Shown piece by piece: positions 37,301 to 43,331 of a stretch of DNA of 64,000 nt. The position numbers were made by a program, and so were the translations under genes. The notes below the pieces were generated by a model that was not told the DNA's origin, made no database searches, and saw only the letters and a list, made by a program, of their open reading frames with translations. This DNA comes from Gammaproteobacteria bacterium AqS3 (GTDB lineage Bacteria; Pseudomonadota; Gammaproteobacteria; MEIF01; AqS3). The stretch is from NCBI GenBank assembly GCA_001750645.1, contig MEIF01000003.1:1-64000 (forward strand). The letters run 5' to 3'. Within the stretch, counting starts at the first letter, position 1. Every line of letters begins with the position of its first letter.

Positions 37301-39878
37301 AGATCTGCACGGACTCATCCACAGAGTCGCTGTCATCCACCGGGGTGACGGTCACTGTATGCACCACCGGGGTGATGACGTTCACATACTCACCCTTCTT
37401 CAAGGAGGATTCCACCCTGGTGTAGTAGTCTTGCAGGACGAAGGTCAGCGAGGCGGGCGATACCGTGACTGCACCGGTATCGCCGCTTGTCAGCGAAACG
37501 GTCACATCCGCAGCCGGAAGCGCAGCCAGCGAGACTGCAAAGGTTTTGGCGCCGCCGCCCTCGTCCAGCGACAACCTGCTCGGCAAAGTAAAGCCGGGGC
37601 TGTCGTCGTCGGTCACGTTCACCGACACGCTGGCGGTGACATCGTCATAACTGCCGGGCTCAATGGCGTTGTCAAAGATGACGGGATTGATGGAGATGGT
37701 CTCACTATCGTCCTGCGCATCCGGATCGTGCCCTGGAGAGACAGTCACCGTCTGTGGCGTGTCGTAGTTCGACAGGTTGAAGGTCAGCGTGCTTGGGGTG
37801 GCCGTGATTGCACCACCTGTATCGCTGGTTACCAGACGAAACGACGCCGCTCTATTGGGCTTGGCCGTCAGCGCCACCGTAAAGGTGCCAGCACTGCCGC
37901 CCTCGGTCAGCGACAGACTTGTTTCAGAGACATCCAAACTGTACGTTTCGTCATCGTCCACCGACACCCGCATACTGCCGGTCGCCCTGCCGTAGCCACC
38001 GCCCGATGCAGTGATCGAGATGGGCCTTAACGTGATGTCATCGGCATCATCATCCTCAAGCGCAATGTCATCGGCATCATCATCCTCAAGTGCATAGACA
38101 GTCACCGTCTGAGTCGTATCCCAGTTGTCCGGGGTGAAAGTCAGCGTGTTTTGATAGCCCGTGACACTGGTATTCGTGTCGACCCTCACACCGGGGTTGC
38201 TCGGCTGTGCCAAGGTCACGGTCACATCTTCGTGAGGTTTGGTAGCCAGCCGAACTGTAAAGGTGTCGTCCTCTCCCTCGTCCAAACTCAAAGAGGATGA
38301 GGACAGCCTGAATGCATTTTCAACCAGCGTGACCGCAATGCTTTCGGATATGGACACTATGGAAGAGCCGTTGTCGCAGGTCGGCGTCTTGTTGGAGCAG
38401 TAAGGGTGGTAGTCCGCACCGGAGGCTGACAGCTCGATTGTCGCACTGAACTGACTGGCATTGACAGTTGAATCGACGAAGACAGTCAGGTACTGAGTCT
38501 GGTTCCAATTCGACTGCGTAAAAGTCATATTGCCTTTATTCAGTGTGACATCAGCGCTGTGCGTGCCCGCTTTCGTTATTCCCACATTAACCTCGCCGGT
38601 GGGTTGAGTGGCCAGCCGAATGCCAAGCCTGCTGCCAGCGCCTTGCGCCACCGTTAAGCCACTGTCCGGGGAGGTGACCAATGCGCGCGTGTCGTTATCA
38701 GTTGATGTCAGCTTGATGCTGCTTGTGACACCGGAGTACCCGCCGCCTTTACCAAACATATAGATGAATGCGCTTTCATCCCCGGCATCTGAATCCTCCA
38801 CAGGGGTTACAGTCACCGTCTGTGCTCCATAACTTGACGGCGTGAAGGTCAGCCTGGAGGGGCTGACCGTGACCCAGTCGCGGCGAGCTTCGCAGTCCTG
38901 CGGTGACCCTGCTGCCGTAATCTGCCTGCAAAGATACAGCGAAACCTCCGCATCTGCGGCTGGCGCAGTCGTCAGCGCCACGGTAAAGGTTCTGGCATTG
39001 CCGCCCTCGCTTAAGCTGATCGAATTGACAGAGGCTGTCATGCCCCGGGGGATCGGGTTGTCGTTGTCAACAGCCAGAACAGAAATGCTGCTGCCGGCGT
39101 AGCTGCCCGTGGCAGTTACGGAAATCCTTTCAGTGCTGGAGGCACGATCCACATTATCTTCGGGCACCGAAACCACCACCGTTTGGAAGGTGTTCCAGTT
39201 TGAGTTGGTGAAAGTCAGCGAGGTCTTGTCAAGCGTCAAAAGCGCCGAGCTCTCTGAAAAGGTTACGGTCACATTTGATGAGGGCTGCGAAGTCAGACGA
39301 ACCCTGAAGTCTTTGCTGGTTCCCTCGTTTATAGCCAGCGAGGTGGCAGACTCACCCAAAGACAGCGAGGCCACAGAGAGAAAGACGGCGTTTCTGTCAT
39401 CGTCGACCACCGTTACACGAAAACTGGTGTAGGCCAAGGTGAGATCATTGCCGTTTTCGGTTCTGCTATAGCCGCCACCCTTTGGGCTGAGGCGAATGCG
39501 TGCGAAGTCATCGTAGCTGTTGGTATCTGTAGCGGTGGTGACCCGAACCGACTTGGCGGTGTTCCAGTCTGAGGTCGAGAAGGTCAGCGTGTTTTGATTG
39601 CCACTGTCGCTGGTGTCCGTGTCAACCGTCACATCGGTGTTGGACGGCTGCGCTATGGTCACGGTCACGGTCCCGGTCGGCTGCGACCCCAGCGCCACCG
39701 TGAAGTCGGCGTTGCTGCCCTCATTTATGAACAGGTGCTCTGTCGAGACAACCAGCTGACGCGTCTGCCCCCATGCCGAACCCGCCACCAGGACAGACAA
39801 AAATGCCAGCCCCAGCAGCCGAGAAAACCACGCGATCCCTGAACGCCGAGCGCAAAAATCAACCTTTCGGTACGTCAT
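22329..39878 (-). CDS. Giant secreted Calx-beta-like repeat protein with C-terminal autotransporter barrel
   Basis: One uninterrupted frame of about 5,849 residues. A signal peptide (about 1-38: basic start, RLLGLAFLSVLVAGSAWG) is followed by roughly 45-50 repeats of about 107 residues, each reading approximately LSLxEGGxGxFTVxL..QPTxxVTV..SxDxxxxxVSPxxLTFTxxNWxxxQTVTVxxxxDxDxxDExxxIxxSASGGGY....xVxVxVxDDD. The acidic clusters and fold signature fit Calx-beta calcium-binding domains. A helical linker (ATQVLAAVARATLAGSLDVISRRFD, coded near 23,800-23,900) leads to a beta barrel of about 500 residues whose last strand ends VELRQYLF, the C-terminal Phe recognised by the BAM complex. This architecture suggests a type V-like surface adhesin stiffened by calcium. 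The ATG at 39878 has GGGGAGCAGG upstream. Loops carry rare Pro-rich inserts (coded near 28,430 and 36,500). Confidence 0.9.
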   Translation of the reverse strand: MTYRKVDFCARRSGIAWFSRLLGLAFLSVLVAGSAWGQTRQLVVSTEHLFINEGSNADFTVALGSQPTGTVTVTIAQPSNTDVTVDTDTSDSGNQNTLTFSTSDWNTAKSVRVTTATDTNSYDDFARIRLSPKGGGYSRTENGNDLTLAYTSFRVTVVDDDRNAVFLSVASLSLGESATSLAINEGTSKDFRVRLTSQPSSNVTVTFSESSALLTLDKTSLTFTNSNWNTFQTVVVSVPEDNVDRASSTERISVTATGSYAGSSISVLAVDNDNPIPRGMTASVNSISLSEGGNARTFTVALTTAPAADAEVSLYLCRQITAAGSPQDCEARRDWVTVSPSRLTFTPSSYGAQTVTVTPVEDSDAGDESAFIYMFGKGGGYSGVTSSIKLTSTDNDTRALVTSPDSGLTVAQGAGSRLGIRLATQPTGEVNVGITKAGTHSADVTLNKGNMTFTQSNWNQTQYLTVFVDSTVNASQFSATIELSASGADYHPYCSNKTPTCDNGSSIVSISESIAVTLVENAFRLSSSSLSLDEGEDDTFTVRLATKPHEDVTVTLAQPSNPGVRVDTNTSVTGYQNTLTFTPDNWDTTQTVTVYALEDDDADDIALEDDDADDITLRPISITASGGGYGRATGSMRVSVDDDETYSLDVSETSLSLTEGGSAGTFTVALTAKPNRAASFRLVTSDTGGAITATPSTLTFNLSNYDTPQTVTVSPGHDPDAQDDSETISINPVIFDNAIEPGSYDDVTASVSVNVTDDDSPGFTLPSRLSLDEGGGAKTFAVSLAALPAADVTVSLTSGDTGAVTVSPASLTFVLQDYYTRVESSLKKGEYVNVITPVVHTVTVTPVDDSDSVDESVQIFFTASDGGYDDVTGSVTVSVNDDELRKLELPTTSVLLRKAGHPNTFRVGLQARPSGNVTVSLVSSDTSVVTVSPASMTFTPLNYGRFQTATVATTKAANSGDETASINLSATGGGYNQATGSVSVSVGDLGFALSSVNLSLTEGGSAGNFTVALATLPTANVTVSLASGNSRAATVSPASLTFTPSNYDTAQTVTVTPVQDDNPGDRSLRISLTSSGGGYGSVTGSVAVAVEDDDDRGLDLSSTSLSINEGATGTFTVKLNTQPPLPPSPTTVPIIGGGSTRPGALSSDVTVSLVSSDTSNVTVSPSSLTFTRNNYNTTQTVTVTAIEDSDSYSENANINLVALGIGSYFTGTVAVSVVDVSTGFDFSSTSLMLTERGTATFTVTLNEQQPQSDVEVLLLSSDMSSIRVSPSEMKFTPSNYRQPQTVTVTAIDDGDSDDEDVNISFLASGGNYDDATGRVAVSVTDDDIPVLDISRTRLRVTEETAGTFSVKLRVTPSQNVTVSLTSADTSSVTVSPSSLTFSTSNYDTTQAVTVTAVDDADLDSENVNIALSTVSASGSNYNDVTGEVAVSVVDNDAAIFELSATKLTVAERNTDSFTVKLRQPPSGSVTVSLVSSDTSSVTASPSSLTFTTSNYDTEQTVTVAAIEDWNSSGENVNIDISASGGGYDDVTGRVSVITEDNDVQDGRFTIHNPTTKQVSLIENTWGTDVTWTLGGDPDPNTVISLRSSDEGAVRVTPSSMVYGSDEETDHRKFTVTPVIDEDIMDERVTIYMSVSGGRHSGATETVAVTVDDDDQLGLKLSKSSLSLTEGGSSATFTVAMNQSIQFGDATVSLTSGDTDIATVSPASLTFDNSNFDAPQTVTITPVDDSDRLDDSVEITLSSNVDTSNINNTNLAGFNGRPVKLPVTVIDDDRFDVVLSETSLSINEGGSPNTFTVVLDSQPSADVTVSLTSSDAGAATVPSASLTFTASNYDRPQTVTVTPVDDGDFANENVNISFSVSGGGLSQTDLDRMFGNLSVSVSVDDDDTGSLDFSATSLQLSEGGAAGTFEVKLAATPTGRVTVAVEGNHGDAVTISPSTLNFTASNYDTNRTVTVTPMDDADLRDENVDITLSASGGGYDDVSGSVAVSVGDDDAGALELSANSLELIEGSGVDGIFTVRLAIQPLGNVTVDLASEDDDAATVSPSQLTFTRSNYDMAQTVTVTPVHDGDLDDESLEITLLASGGGYDDVDDSVAVSVDDNSALGLELSVNSLALIESSGVDGTFTVRLPRLPTGNVTVDLASDDTGAATVSPELLTFTQANYSMVQTVTVSPVNDADLRDENLDITLSASGGGYDDVGGSVAVSVDDDNSLGLKLSANSLWLDEGGDDGTFTVKLTRQPTGNVTVDLASDDTGAATVSPSQLIFTQANYETVRTVTVAPVDDTDINDEAVDITLSVSGGGYDDAGGTVQVSVDDNSGLGLELSVNSLWLEEDGADGTFTVRLMMSPTGNVTVDLASDDTGAATVSPAQLIFTQANYDTVQTVTVTPEVDADINDEDVDITLSASGGGYNNVGGSVAVSVDDDNSLGLKVSANSLSLDEGGGYGTFTVRLTRQPTGNVTVDLASDDTGAATVDSSQLTFTTSNYNNPQKVKVTPVDDADSNNEDVDITLSVSGGGYDSAGGTVQVSVADDDRIPSYLRHSPSTAAKHLNLSETVTEQGKEVADSGTLGVRLSRRPSGTVTLTVTQVSPANKILEFDADLNTSGNQNTVSIRSYSWRAPKAIKVFTLPDINFSEDSAVVRVTATGGGYDGQTLDYSVTIEDTGGPLGIVTNPASSLTIKEGENGTIRFKLSAQPPAGATTVVMEISTSDESIRIRGAPGSGDTLQRRIDPADWDSYQNVVIETVRDFDDLDMDDETAQVTFRVASGGGAGVSWQSKTVTVNITDADIPNSLSLSSAALTIREGEAKTFAVRLTSAPGAGNTIIVAVAPDSGGDLSVDKPQLTFDNDNWSDTQTVTVTAGEDLDSVNDDSSVTLTASGTSDYSGKMATVNVRVIDEDEPVLLLSATSVSINEGGSAGTFTVELSSPPTDTVTVGVLSRDIGIARVSPASLTFDSSSWNTAQTVSVTAAEDDDFDNEKVTISLTASGDDDYDGLAASVSVSVADDDSYFLDFSDDALSLNEGGTGSFTVALGARPLGDVTVTLMQPSNTKVTLDTDRDADGNQTTLNFLQSSWNVAQNVYVKAALDSDSDDETATISMSATGGGYGLYGVEDSVVVSVTDNGALALTIGSYERALSEGQTYMVDIRLASQPESDVTVAAMSSDPSAVAITDPASGELTFTTSNWSTDQTLSFQAVEDGDAANERVVISMSVAGTDYSFSRSLVVTTQDNDKVELVLSKTELTTVEGVAGTFTVKLGSQPTGTVTVTPSFEAFFGGTVDATLDTDTTRAGNQSTLKFTKVNWNTARTVAVMPNADDDAKDEQFYVNLSASGANYDHQYGEVTVTVTDDDGRGILVSDTSLLLNEGGTASFSLRLSQQPSAGQRQSSTINVRVGPGGGYFGLTSTSDTAGSNQDDVILQFTDDNWDTAQTVEVSAPQDDNLYEERTTLYITAEGGDHTDIKPAKVRLHVLETNYKETQTGVKEIDRGAASDFIVVAAGTAANTFDVSLSTAPTQNVRVTLSSVLTLDKTTLNFIPGNYNTVQTVTITPFTDTRRPATENFDVTLQSATTPAVTGADQYRATRVFSVEVTRDNSNATSTELALDRPHLVVTAGSQSNVIMVALSAQPGSDVQVIPNMSSEDFKIATATPRILTFNSSNWETPQAVTVTSSTSTTETTVDVILNGQSRIPVSQGAVDQYKMSRTVTVTLEAAPRDLRAIGFNLSKPSLQVTEGGTPGTFDIKLTRTYSSSLRAVQIDLTSDDTAIATVSPANLIFTSTNWSTAQTVTVASVEDADMDDERVEIKLDGYSLTYPAPKDDGSTPPPPEKSSNRFISYTYTVSVVDDDDSGFVLSPRTLALVEGGSAGSFTVALATQPTEDVTVSVASLAPNAATVSESSLTFTRANYNTPQSVTVTPVDDVDLENETFNIVVSAADGGYGGDTDTVAVTVEDDDSVGFTLSTKALTVAEEGTGFFTVALRNEPTGEVMVTLSQPDNDDVRLDTDPRTDSNQNTLTFGENDWNEGKRVTVSAGHDVDSSNEGPLTVNLTASGGGYGSAEDSMTISVTDNDPPELDVGVPASGLAIEEGMTGTFTIALATQPAGDVTVTLMQPNNTDIKVDTNTVADGNQRTLSFGTDDWSTPQTVTVRVRDDEDSENETGSISMSATGGGYESAGATVLVRVTDTDTPGLTLTASQLSISEGENQTFDVSLRVDPNGPVTVTLEQPSNNDVTLDTSSDAGNQNMLEFTADTWDIPQTVTVNTVADADAVDDSATINISALNSGYGDVTGTVTVTVTDPQVQGLVWSESPLSILEGENKTVTLKLLTQPTEDVTVTLGQPSNTDLTLDTNATDDGDQSMLTFTTDNWNTAQDVVFRAAVDQDQDTGSATVNVTTSGGDYDDLDDTTLSIRIIDKDVPRLLLSQSTLSLSEGGAAGDFTVELSLLPTEAVTVSISAGADADLLQISTPGLELTFRTDNWNVPQMVTISAAEDTDATDEDITVSLTAAGGNYAGVTENVAVTIDDDEAELVLSAETLSVIEGGASGEFTVALSSRPTATVTLNLTLADNDSDDSTDPSQALEVDTDADTAGPQTTLTFTQDDWGTARTVMVTAIEDGDITEEEITITLSATGGDYAGLSEDVTVSVSENDIPRIVLTETSLALCEVADGDCGISGSFTAVFSVAPDQATAVTVTSSDPGAAAVTAGATLTFSPNDWSTPQTVTITRVEDNDAVNESVTVTVAVTTTGGNYAGQSETVAVSVRDSGTAGLTLSPTSLTVTEGSTGTFDVQLAAEPTENVTVTLAQPSNADVTVDTDTGTASNQNTLTFDASNWNRPQTVTVSAAEDVDGNNDEADIVISASGGEYADADEVTLRVTVNDNDTASLELSGDALGIDEGSTGTFNVKLGTQPVGGNVTVGITSDDAGAVSVSTASLTFTADNWNATQNITVTGVGDDDAENEEVTVTLSASGADYGNVADVDVTVTVTDDEDIEMTLSTSSLTLTEGEVGTFTVELGSQPTDDVTVSITSSDTEVAFAEPDSASLTFTADNWEDAQTVMINAADDSDAEDGQATITVSASGGGYGGVESGTVAVEVWDDDRTAGLILSTTGPLSLEEDSASDSNSVSFTVKLASPPVGDDVTVAVTNPDAGAVSASAPSLTFTTSNWNITQPLTIGAVQDDDAQNEDVTVTLSPTGGGYGSEQASTLQVTVDDDESIGLMISAYLVELEEGNSVDLTVSMASQPTADVTVTFANPEPTFLAVDADSFTSGAQGSMTFRTDNWETPQTVSIIAIEDDDLEDGKATVTYRVAGGDYEGYCQAQGRDPACAIEVTVTDNDKATAERDGATQVLAAVARATLAGSLDVISRRFDASAGARRVQFGGRNVALDQSGIDDLVGHFAQMARTREEFSQSNRYGDDLFGVNRQSAEWLGSIPLREGRPAFAQPNAGGFSNDMQMLGSFTYALTSSADSGGSSMATSSLWGSSEQREFSGTVQQVPYEGNQSAVWLGYDQRTENGWLYGVAASRSSGEADYKIRNSSARIETQLRTYMPYIEITGESGASVRVVYGFGIGEVKVQEINSNEGTAKLTMDMTSVGGRWPFLQIGIGGTLSATGSIASSRMTTGSSAATPSISELNVDSQQMRAGLELAHSGFGSGMRLAPRFGVAVRQDEGDGITGSGVEVTAAVQMTTPGSRFSLDLNGHWLTSHSAEDETEDQAGGSQTLREEDKVELDEWGMSLTLRVASSDAVGRGFSMSLGPEWGAQQSDLLDREEAFNLDQHDLQRMQQSAQRMVLATRLGYGMDAFGGLLTPFAEYNFSGGSYASSRLTSGLKFMRTDSFEARLFGEQRITQGQKPENKIGVELRQYLF
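32470..33486 (-). repeat. Tandem 321-bp units with identical 54-bp cores inside the giant gene
   Basis: The same 54 bases begin at 32470, 32791, 33112 and 33433, spaced exactly 321 bp (107 codons). The flanking parts of each unit are also very similar. Identity at synonymous positions shows recent duplication or gene conversion, unlike the more diverged repeats elsewhere in the gene. Confidence 0.92.
38035..38094 (-). repeat. Tandem 30-bp duplication encoding an acidic decapeptide
   Basis: Two adjacent 30-bp units (38035-38064 and 38065-38094) differ by one base and encode LEDDDADDI(A/T) twice in the acidic loop of one Calx-beta-like repeat. This looks like a slippage expansion of a putative calcium-binding loop. 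Confidence 0.85.
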
Positions 39879-39979
39879 AACCTGCTCCCCCACCCTTGCT
39901 AAGTGACTATCGGAAGTTGATGGAAATAAAAAGTGCCATCCCGCTGCTGCATGACAACCCATGCAACATAAAGCCGCCG

Positions 39980-40005
39980 ATTATATACACGCCCCGCACG
40001 GTCAA
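39980..40005 (-). promoter_or_regulatory. Candidate promoter for the giant gene
   Basis: On the minus strand a perfect TATAAT (39985-39980) lies about 100 bases before the ATG. A TTGACC (40005-40000) lies upstream, but only 14 bases separate the hexamers, so this pairing is doubtful. The roughly 100-nt leader contains no other feature that I recognise. Confidence 0.4.
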
Positions 40006-40049
40006 TGCGTAGCGGGATGGCCGGCTGCCTAAAAAATCTACCCCCGCAC

Positions 40050-40490
40050 TCAGGCCACCTCCAGCAGGAAAGTCAGCGGGCCGTCGTTGACCAGGGCGAC
40101 CTGCATGTCCGCCCCAAAGCGGCCCGCCTGAACCTCTGCGTGCAGACCCCTGGCATGCCGCAGGGCGTGCTCGTAGATCGGCTCGGCCGCCTCGGGCGGG
40201 GCCGCCGGGGCAAAGCTCGGGCGCAGGCCCTTGCGCGTGTCGGCAGCCAGGGTGAACTGAGAGACCAGCATCAGGGCGCCGCCGGCCTCGATCAGGCTGC
40301 GGTTGAGGCGCCCGGCCTGATCGGGGAAGATGCGGTAGTTCAGGGTGCGCTCAATCAGCCGCTCGGCGACGGCCCCGGTGTCGGATGCCTCCACCGCCAG
40401 CAGGGCGAGGATGCCGGCGCCGATGCGCGCAACCTCCTCGCCGCCGATCGACACCGAGCAGGAGCGCACCCGCTGCAGCAGGCACTTCAA
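40050..40490 (-). CDS. dtd: D-aminoacyl-tRNA deacylase
   Basis: A 146-residue enzyme that hydrolyses D-aminoacyl-tRNAs (and glycyl-tRNA-Ala). The SQFTLAADTRKGLRPSF catalytic block and the C-terminal NDGPLTFLLEV (Gly-cisPro chiral proofreading motif) are present. Its ATG abuts the aldolase stop codon with no gap, so the two genes are probably co-transcribed. Alanine racemase is encoded three genes upstream, which makes exposure to D-alanine locally relevant; that link is inference. Confidence 0.95.
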   Translation of the reverse strand: MKCLLQRVRSCSVSIGGEEVARIGAGILALLAVEASDTGAVAERLIERTLNYRIFPDQAGRLNRSLIEAGGALMLVSQFTLAADTRKGLRPSFAPAAPPEAAEPIYEHALRHARGLHAEVQAGRFGADMQVALVNDGPLTFLLEVA

Positions 40491-41555
40491 TCAGCGGACC
40501 AGCGGATCGAGCGAGCCCGAGGCATAGCGCAGGTGCATGTCCTCGAGCGAGATCGGGCGAATCTTGCCGGCGTTGCCGGCGGTGCCGAAGGCCTCGTAGC
40601 GGGCCTCGACGATGGCGCGCATCGCCTCGGTGGCCGCCGACAGAAACTTGCGCGGGTCAAACTCTGCGGGGTTTTCCCCGAGCGCGCGGCGCATCGCCCC
40701 GGTTGAGGCGAGGCGCAGGTCGGTGTCGATGTTGACCTTGCGCACGCCGTGCCGGATGCCCTCCTGGATTTCCTCAACCGGGACGCCGTAGGTCTCCGGG
40801 ATGTCGCCGCCGTGTGCATTGATGACCTCAAGCCACTCCTGCGGAACGCTGGAGGAGCCGTGCATGACCAGGTGGGTGTGCGGGATGCGCGCGTGAATCG
40901 TCCGGATGCGCTCCATGTCGAGGATGTCGCCGGTCGGCGGGCGCGAAAACTTGTAGGCCCCGTGGCTGGTGCCGATGGCGATGGCCAGGGCGTCGACGCC
41001 GGTCCTGCGGACAAAGTCGGCGGCCTGCTCCGGGTCGGTCAGCAGCATCTCCCGGCTGAGGCTGCCCTCGGCCCCGACCCCGTCCTCCTCGCCGGCCTGG
41101 CCGGTCTCGAGCGAGCCCAGGCAGCCCAGCTCGCCCTCGACCGAGACGCCGCAGGCGTGCGCCATCTCGACCGCCTGGCGGGTGACCCGCAGGTTGTATT
41201 CATAGTCGGCGGGGGTCTTCTGGTCCTCCAGCAGCGAACCGTCCATCATCACCGATGAGAAGCCCAGCTGGATCGAGCGCTGGCACACCGCCGGGGAGGC
41301 GCCGTGATCCTGGTGCATGACGATGGGAATGTGCGGAAACTCCTCGATGGCGGCGAGGATGAGATGGCGCAGAAAATTGGGCCCGGCGTATTTGCGCGCC
41401 CCGGCCGAGGCCTGGACGATGACCGGGCTGTCGGTTGCATCCGCCCCCTCCATGATGGCGCGCATCTGCTCGAGGTTGTTGACGTTGAAGGCTGGAACGC
41501 CGTAGTCGTTCTCGGCGGCGTGGTCCAGCAGCTGGCGCAGGCTAATCAGTGCCAC
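40491..41555 (-). CDS. fba: Class II fructose-1,6-bisphosphate aldolase
   Basis: A 354-residue zinc aldolase of glycolysis/gluconeogenesis. Zinc and active-site motifs are [25 protein letters not shown] and the phosphate-binding HGSSSVP and NIDTDLR. Length and inserts match the long (Calvin-type, class IIB) subfamily. A candidate promoter (41585-41590) lies 30 bases upstream. Confidence 0.95.
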   Translation of the reverse strand: MALISLRQLLDHAAENDYGVPAFNVNNLEQMRAIMEGADATDSPVIVQASAGARKYAGPNFLRHLILAAIEEFPHIPIVMHQDHGASPAVCQRSIQLGFSSVMMDGSLLEDQKTPADYEYNLRVTRQAVEMAHACGVSVEGELGCLGSLETGQAGEEDGVGAEGSLSREMLLTDPEQAADFVRRTGVDALAIAIGTSHGAYKFSRPPTGDILDMERIRTIHARIPHTHLVMHGSSSVPQEWLEVINAHGGDIPETYGVPVEEIQEGIRHGVRKVNIDTDLRLASTGAMRRALGENPAEFDPRKFLSAATEAMRAIVEARYEAFGTAGNAGKIRPISLEDMHLRYASGSLDPLVR

Positions 41556-41584
41556 TCTGGGTCTCCCAGTCTGATGCGGCCGGC

Positions 41585-41590
41585 ATTGTA
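41585..41590 (-). promoter_or_regulatory. Candidate -10 for fba-dtd
   Basis: On the minus strand TACAAT is followed immediately by GCCGGCC, 30 bases before the fba ATG. Confidence 0.4.
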
Positions 41591-41617
41591 GTGCCGCGCA
41601 TCCGGCGGGTCGGCCGG

Positions 41618-42250
41618 CTAGCTCGGGCGCCGCCTCAGCGCCCCCAGCGTGCCGACCTGCTCAAGCGGCTCGAACGCCCCGGAGGCCAGGGCGCGCTCGT
41701 AGATCAGCCTGGGCGCCTGGCCGCCCTGCTCGGGGCTGGCGAAGATGTCGTGGATGAGCAGCATCCCGCCGGTGAGAATGTGCCCCGCCCAGCAGGCCAG
41801 GTCGGTTTCGGCGGCCTCGAGGCTGTGCCCGCCGTCGATGAACACCAGGCTGAGCGGGGTCGCCCAGTCGCGCGCGGCGACCCTCGATGCCGCCACCACC
41901 GGCACCACCGTGTCCTGCAGGCCGGCGCGCAGGATGGTGTCGCGCAGGTGCGGAAAGCTGTCGATGCGCCCGCGCGCACCGTCGTAGAGCTCGGGGTCGT
42001 GATAGGCCTCGCCGGGCTGGTGCTCCTCGGAGCCCAGGTGGTGGTCGACGGCGAACAGGCTGACCCCCCGGCGGGCGCAGGCGGCGCCGAGCCACAGGGT
42101 CGATTTGCCGCAGTAGGAGCCGACCTCGAGGCCGGGACCCAGCCCGCCGGCCTCGAGCATCAGCTCGTGCAGCCGGGCGCCCTCGGCGTCGTCCAGAAAA
42201 CCCCTGACGCTGCCGGGGTCGACTCCGGCGGTGCGCTCAAACCCGCTCAC
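41618..42250 (-). CDS. Class I SAM-dependent methyltransferase
   Basis: A 210-residue Rossmann methyltransferase. Motif I is [15 protein letters not shown], an acidic ribose-binding loop follows ([14 protein letters not shown]), then [20 protein letters not shown] and [11 protein letters not shown]. The FIDGGHSxE segment resembles the TylF/CmcI-like metal-assisted O-methyltransferase group, but the substrate cannot be predicted. Overlaps the alr end by four bases (ATGA), so it is translated with alr. Confidence 0.82.
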   Translation of the reverse strand: MSGFERTAGVDPGSVRGFLDDAEGARLHELMLEAGGLGPGLEVGSYCGKSTLWLGAACARRGVSLFAVDHHLGSEEHQPGEAYHDPELYDGARGRIDSFPHLRDTILRAGLQDTVVPVVAASRVAARDWATPLSLVFIDGGHSLEAAETDLACWAGHILTGGMLLIHDIFASPEQGGQAPRLIYERALASGAFEPLEQVGTLGALRRRPS

Positions 42251-43320
42251 GGCTCCGCCCCCAATACGTACTCGCGCCGAAAGCGCGCCCCGATGCCGGT
42301 CAGGATGTCGTAGCTGGAGCGGCCGGTGAGGCGGGACAGCTCGGGGACGGTCAGCTGGGCGTCGGCGAGCGCGACCGGGTCGCCGGGCTGCACCTCGAGC
42401 CCCGTGACATCGAGGGTGATCAGATCCATCGAAACCTCGCCGACCATCGGCACCCGGACGCCGCCCACCCGCGCCCAGCCGCCGTCAAACAGCCAGCCGT
42501 CGGCGTAGCCGGCCGCGATGACGGCGATCTGCGCCCCGCCGGCCGGGGCGCACCAGCGGGCGTTGTAGCCGACGCTCTCGCCGGCCCGCAGCCGGCGCAC
42601 CTGCAGAACCTGGGTGTGCAGCTCGACCACCGGAGCGATGCGCTCGTGAAGAATTCCGCCGTAGAGTCCGATGCCGCAGCGGCAGATGTCAAAGCGGTAG
42701 TCGGCGCCGAGCAGCACGCCGCCGGTGTTGGCCAGGGAGATCGGCGCCCGGTGCGCTGATCCCAGCCGCCCGGCGGCCCGGTGCAGCCGCGCCAGCTGCT
42801 CGGCATTCTGCGCCGAATCGGGGCGGCCGGATGAGGCCAGATGGCTCATCAGCGCGTGCAGCCTGAAGGCGATGACCCCGGGGAGCTGCCCGGGGTCGAC
42901 GCCGAGCCGGTTCATGCCGGTGTCGATGTTCAGCACGGCCGGGTGATCCGCGTGGGAGCTGGACCAGCGGGCGATCTGATCGGGGTCGTTGAGCACCGGG
43001 ATCAGGCCGCGAGCGCTGCACTCGTCCTGCCCGCCGGGCTCGACCCCGTGCATGATCCAGATCTCGGCATCCGGCCCGAGGCGCTCGCGCAGGGCAATGC
43101 CCTCGTCGAGCCAGGCGACCAGGAACAGGTCGCAGCCCGAGCGCGCCAGGTGCTCGGCAACCGGCAGCAGCCCCAGACCATAGGCATCGGACTTGACCAC
43201 GGCGCCGAGGCGGGCCGGGCCGGCCAGGTCGCACAGCGCCGCGTAGTTTTCCGCCAGCATCGGCAGGCTGACGCGCAGCAGCGGCTGCGCCCCGAGGCCG
43301 CCGCCCCCGGAGGATGCCAT
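42247..43320 (-). CDS. alr: Alanine racemase
   Basis: A 357-residue PLP enzyme making D-alanine for peptidoglycan. The PLP lysine is K43 in VVKSDAYGLG; the opposing catalytic tyrosine lies in SVGYNARW at about residue 250. C-terminal GEVSMDLITLDVT and SYDILTGIGARFRR are typical. The ATG at 43320 gives the family N terminus after a short Gly-rich start; the frame remains open far upstream inside the next gene but is not homologous there. It follows the nitronate monooxygenase gene with 11 bases between. Confidence 0.95.
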   Translation of the reverse strand: MASSGGGGLGAQPLLRVSLPMLAENYAALCDLAGPARLGAVVKSDAYGLGLLPVAEHLARSGCDLFLVAWLDEGIALRERLGPDAEIWIMHGVEPGGQDECSARGLIPVLNDPDQIARWSSSHADHPAVLNIDTGMNRLGVDPGQLPGVIAFRLHALMSHLASSGRPDSAQNAEQLARLHRAAGRLGSAHRAPISLANTGGVLLGADYRFDICRCGIGLYGGILHERIAPVVELHTQVLQVRRLRAGESVGYNARWCAPAGGAQIAVIAAGYADGWLFDGGWARVGGVRVPMVGEVSMDLITLDVTGLEVQPGDPVALADAQLTVPELSRLTGRSSYDILTGIGARFRREYVLGAEP

Positions 43321-43331
43321 TCGATTCGGGT

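Noticed and set aside
23736-39842. Many short rightward frames opposite the giant gene
   Set aside because: They recur with the 321-bp period and are reverse-strand images of the repeats.
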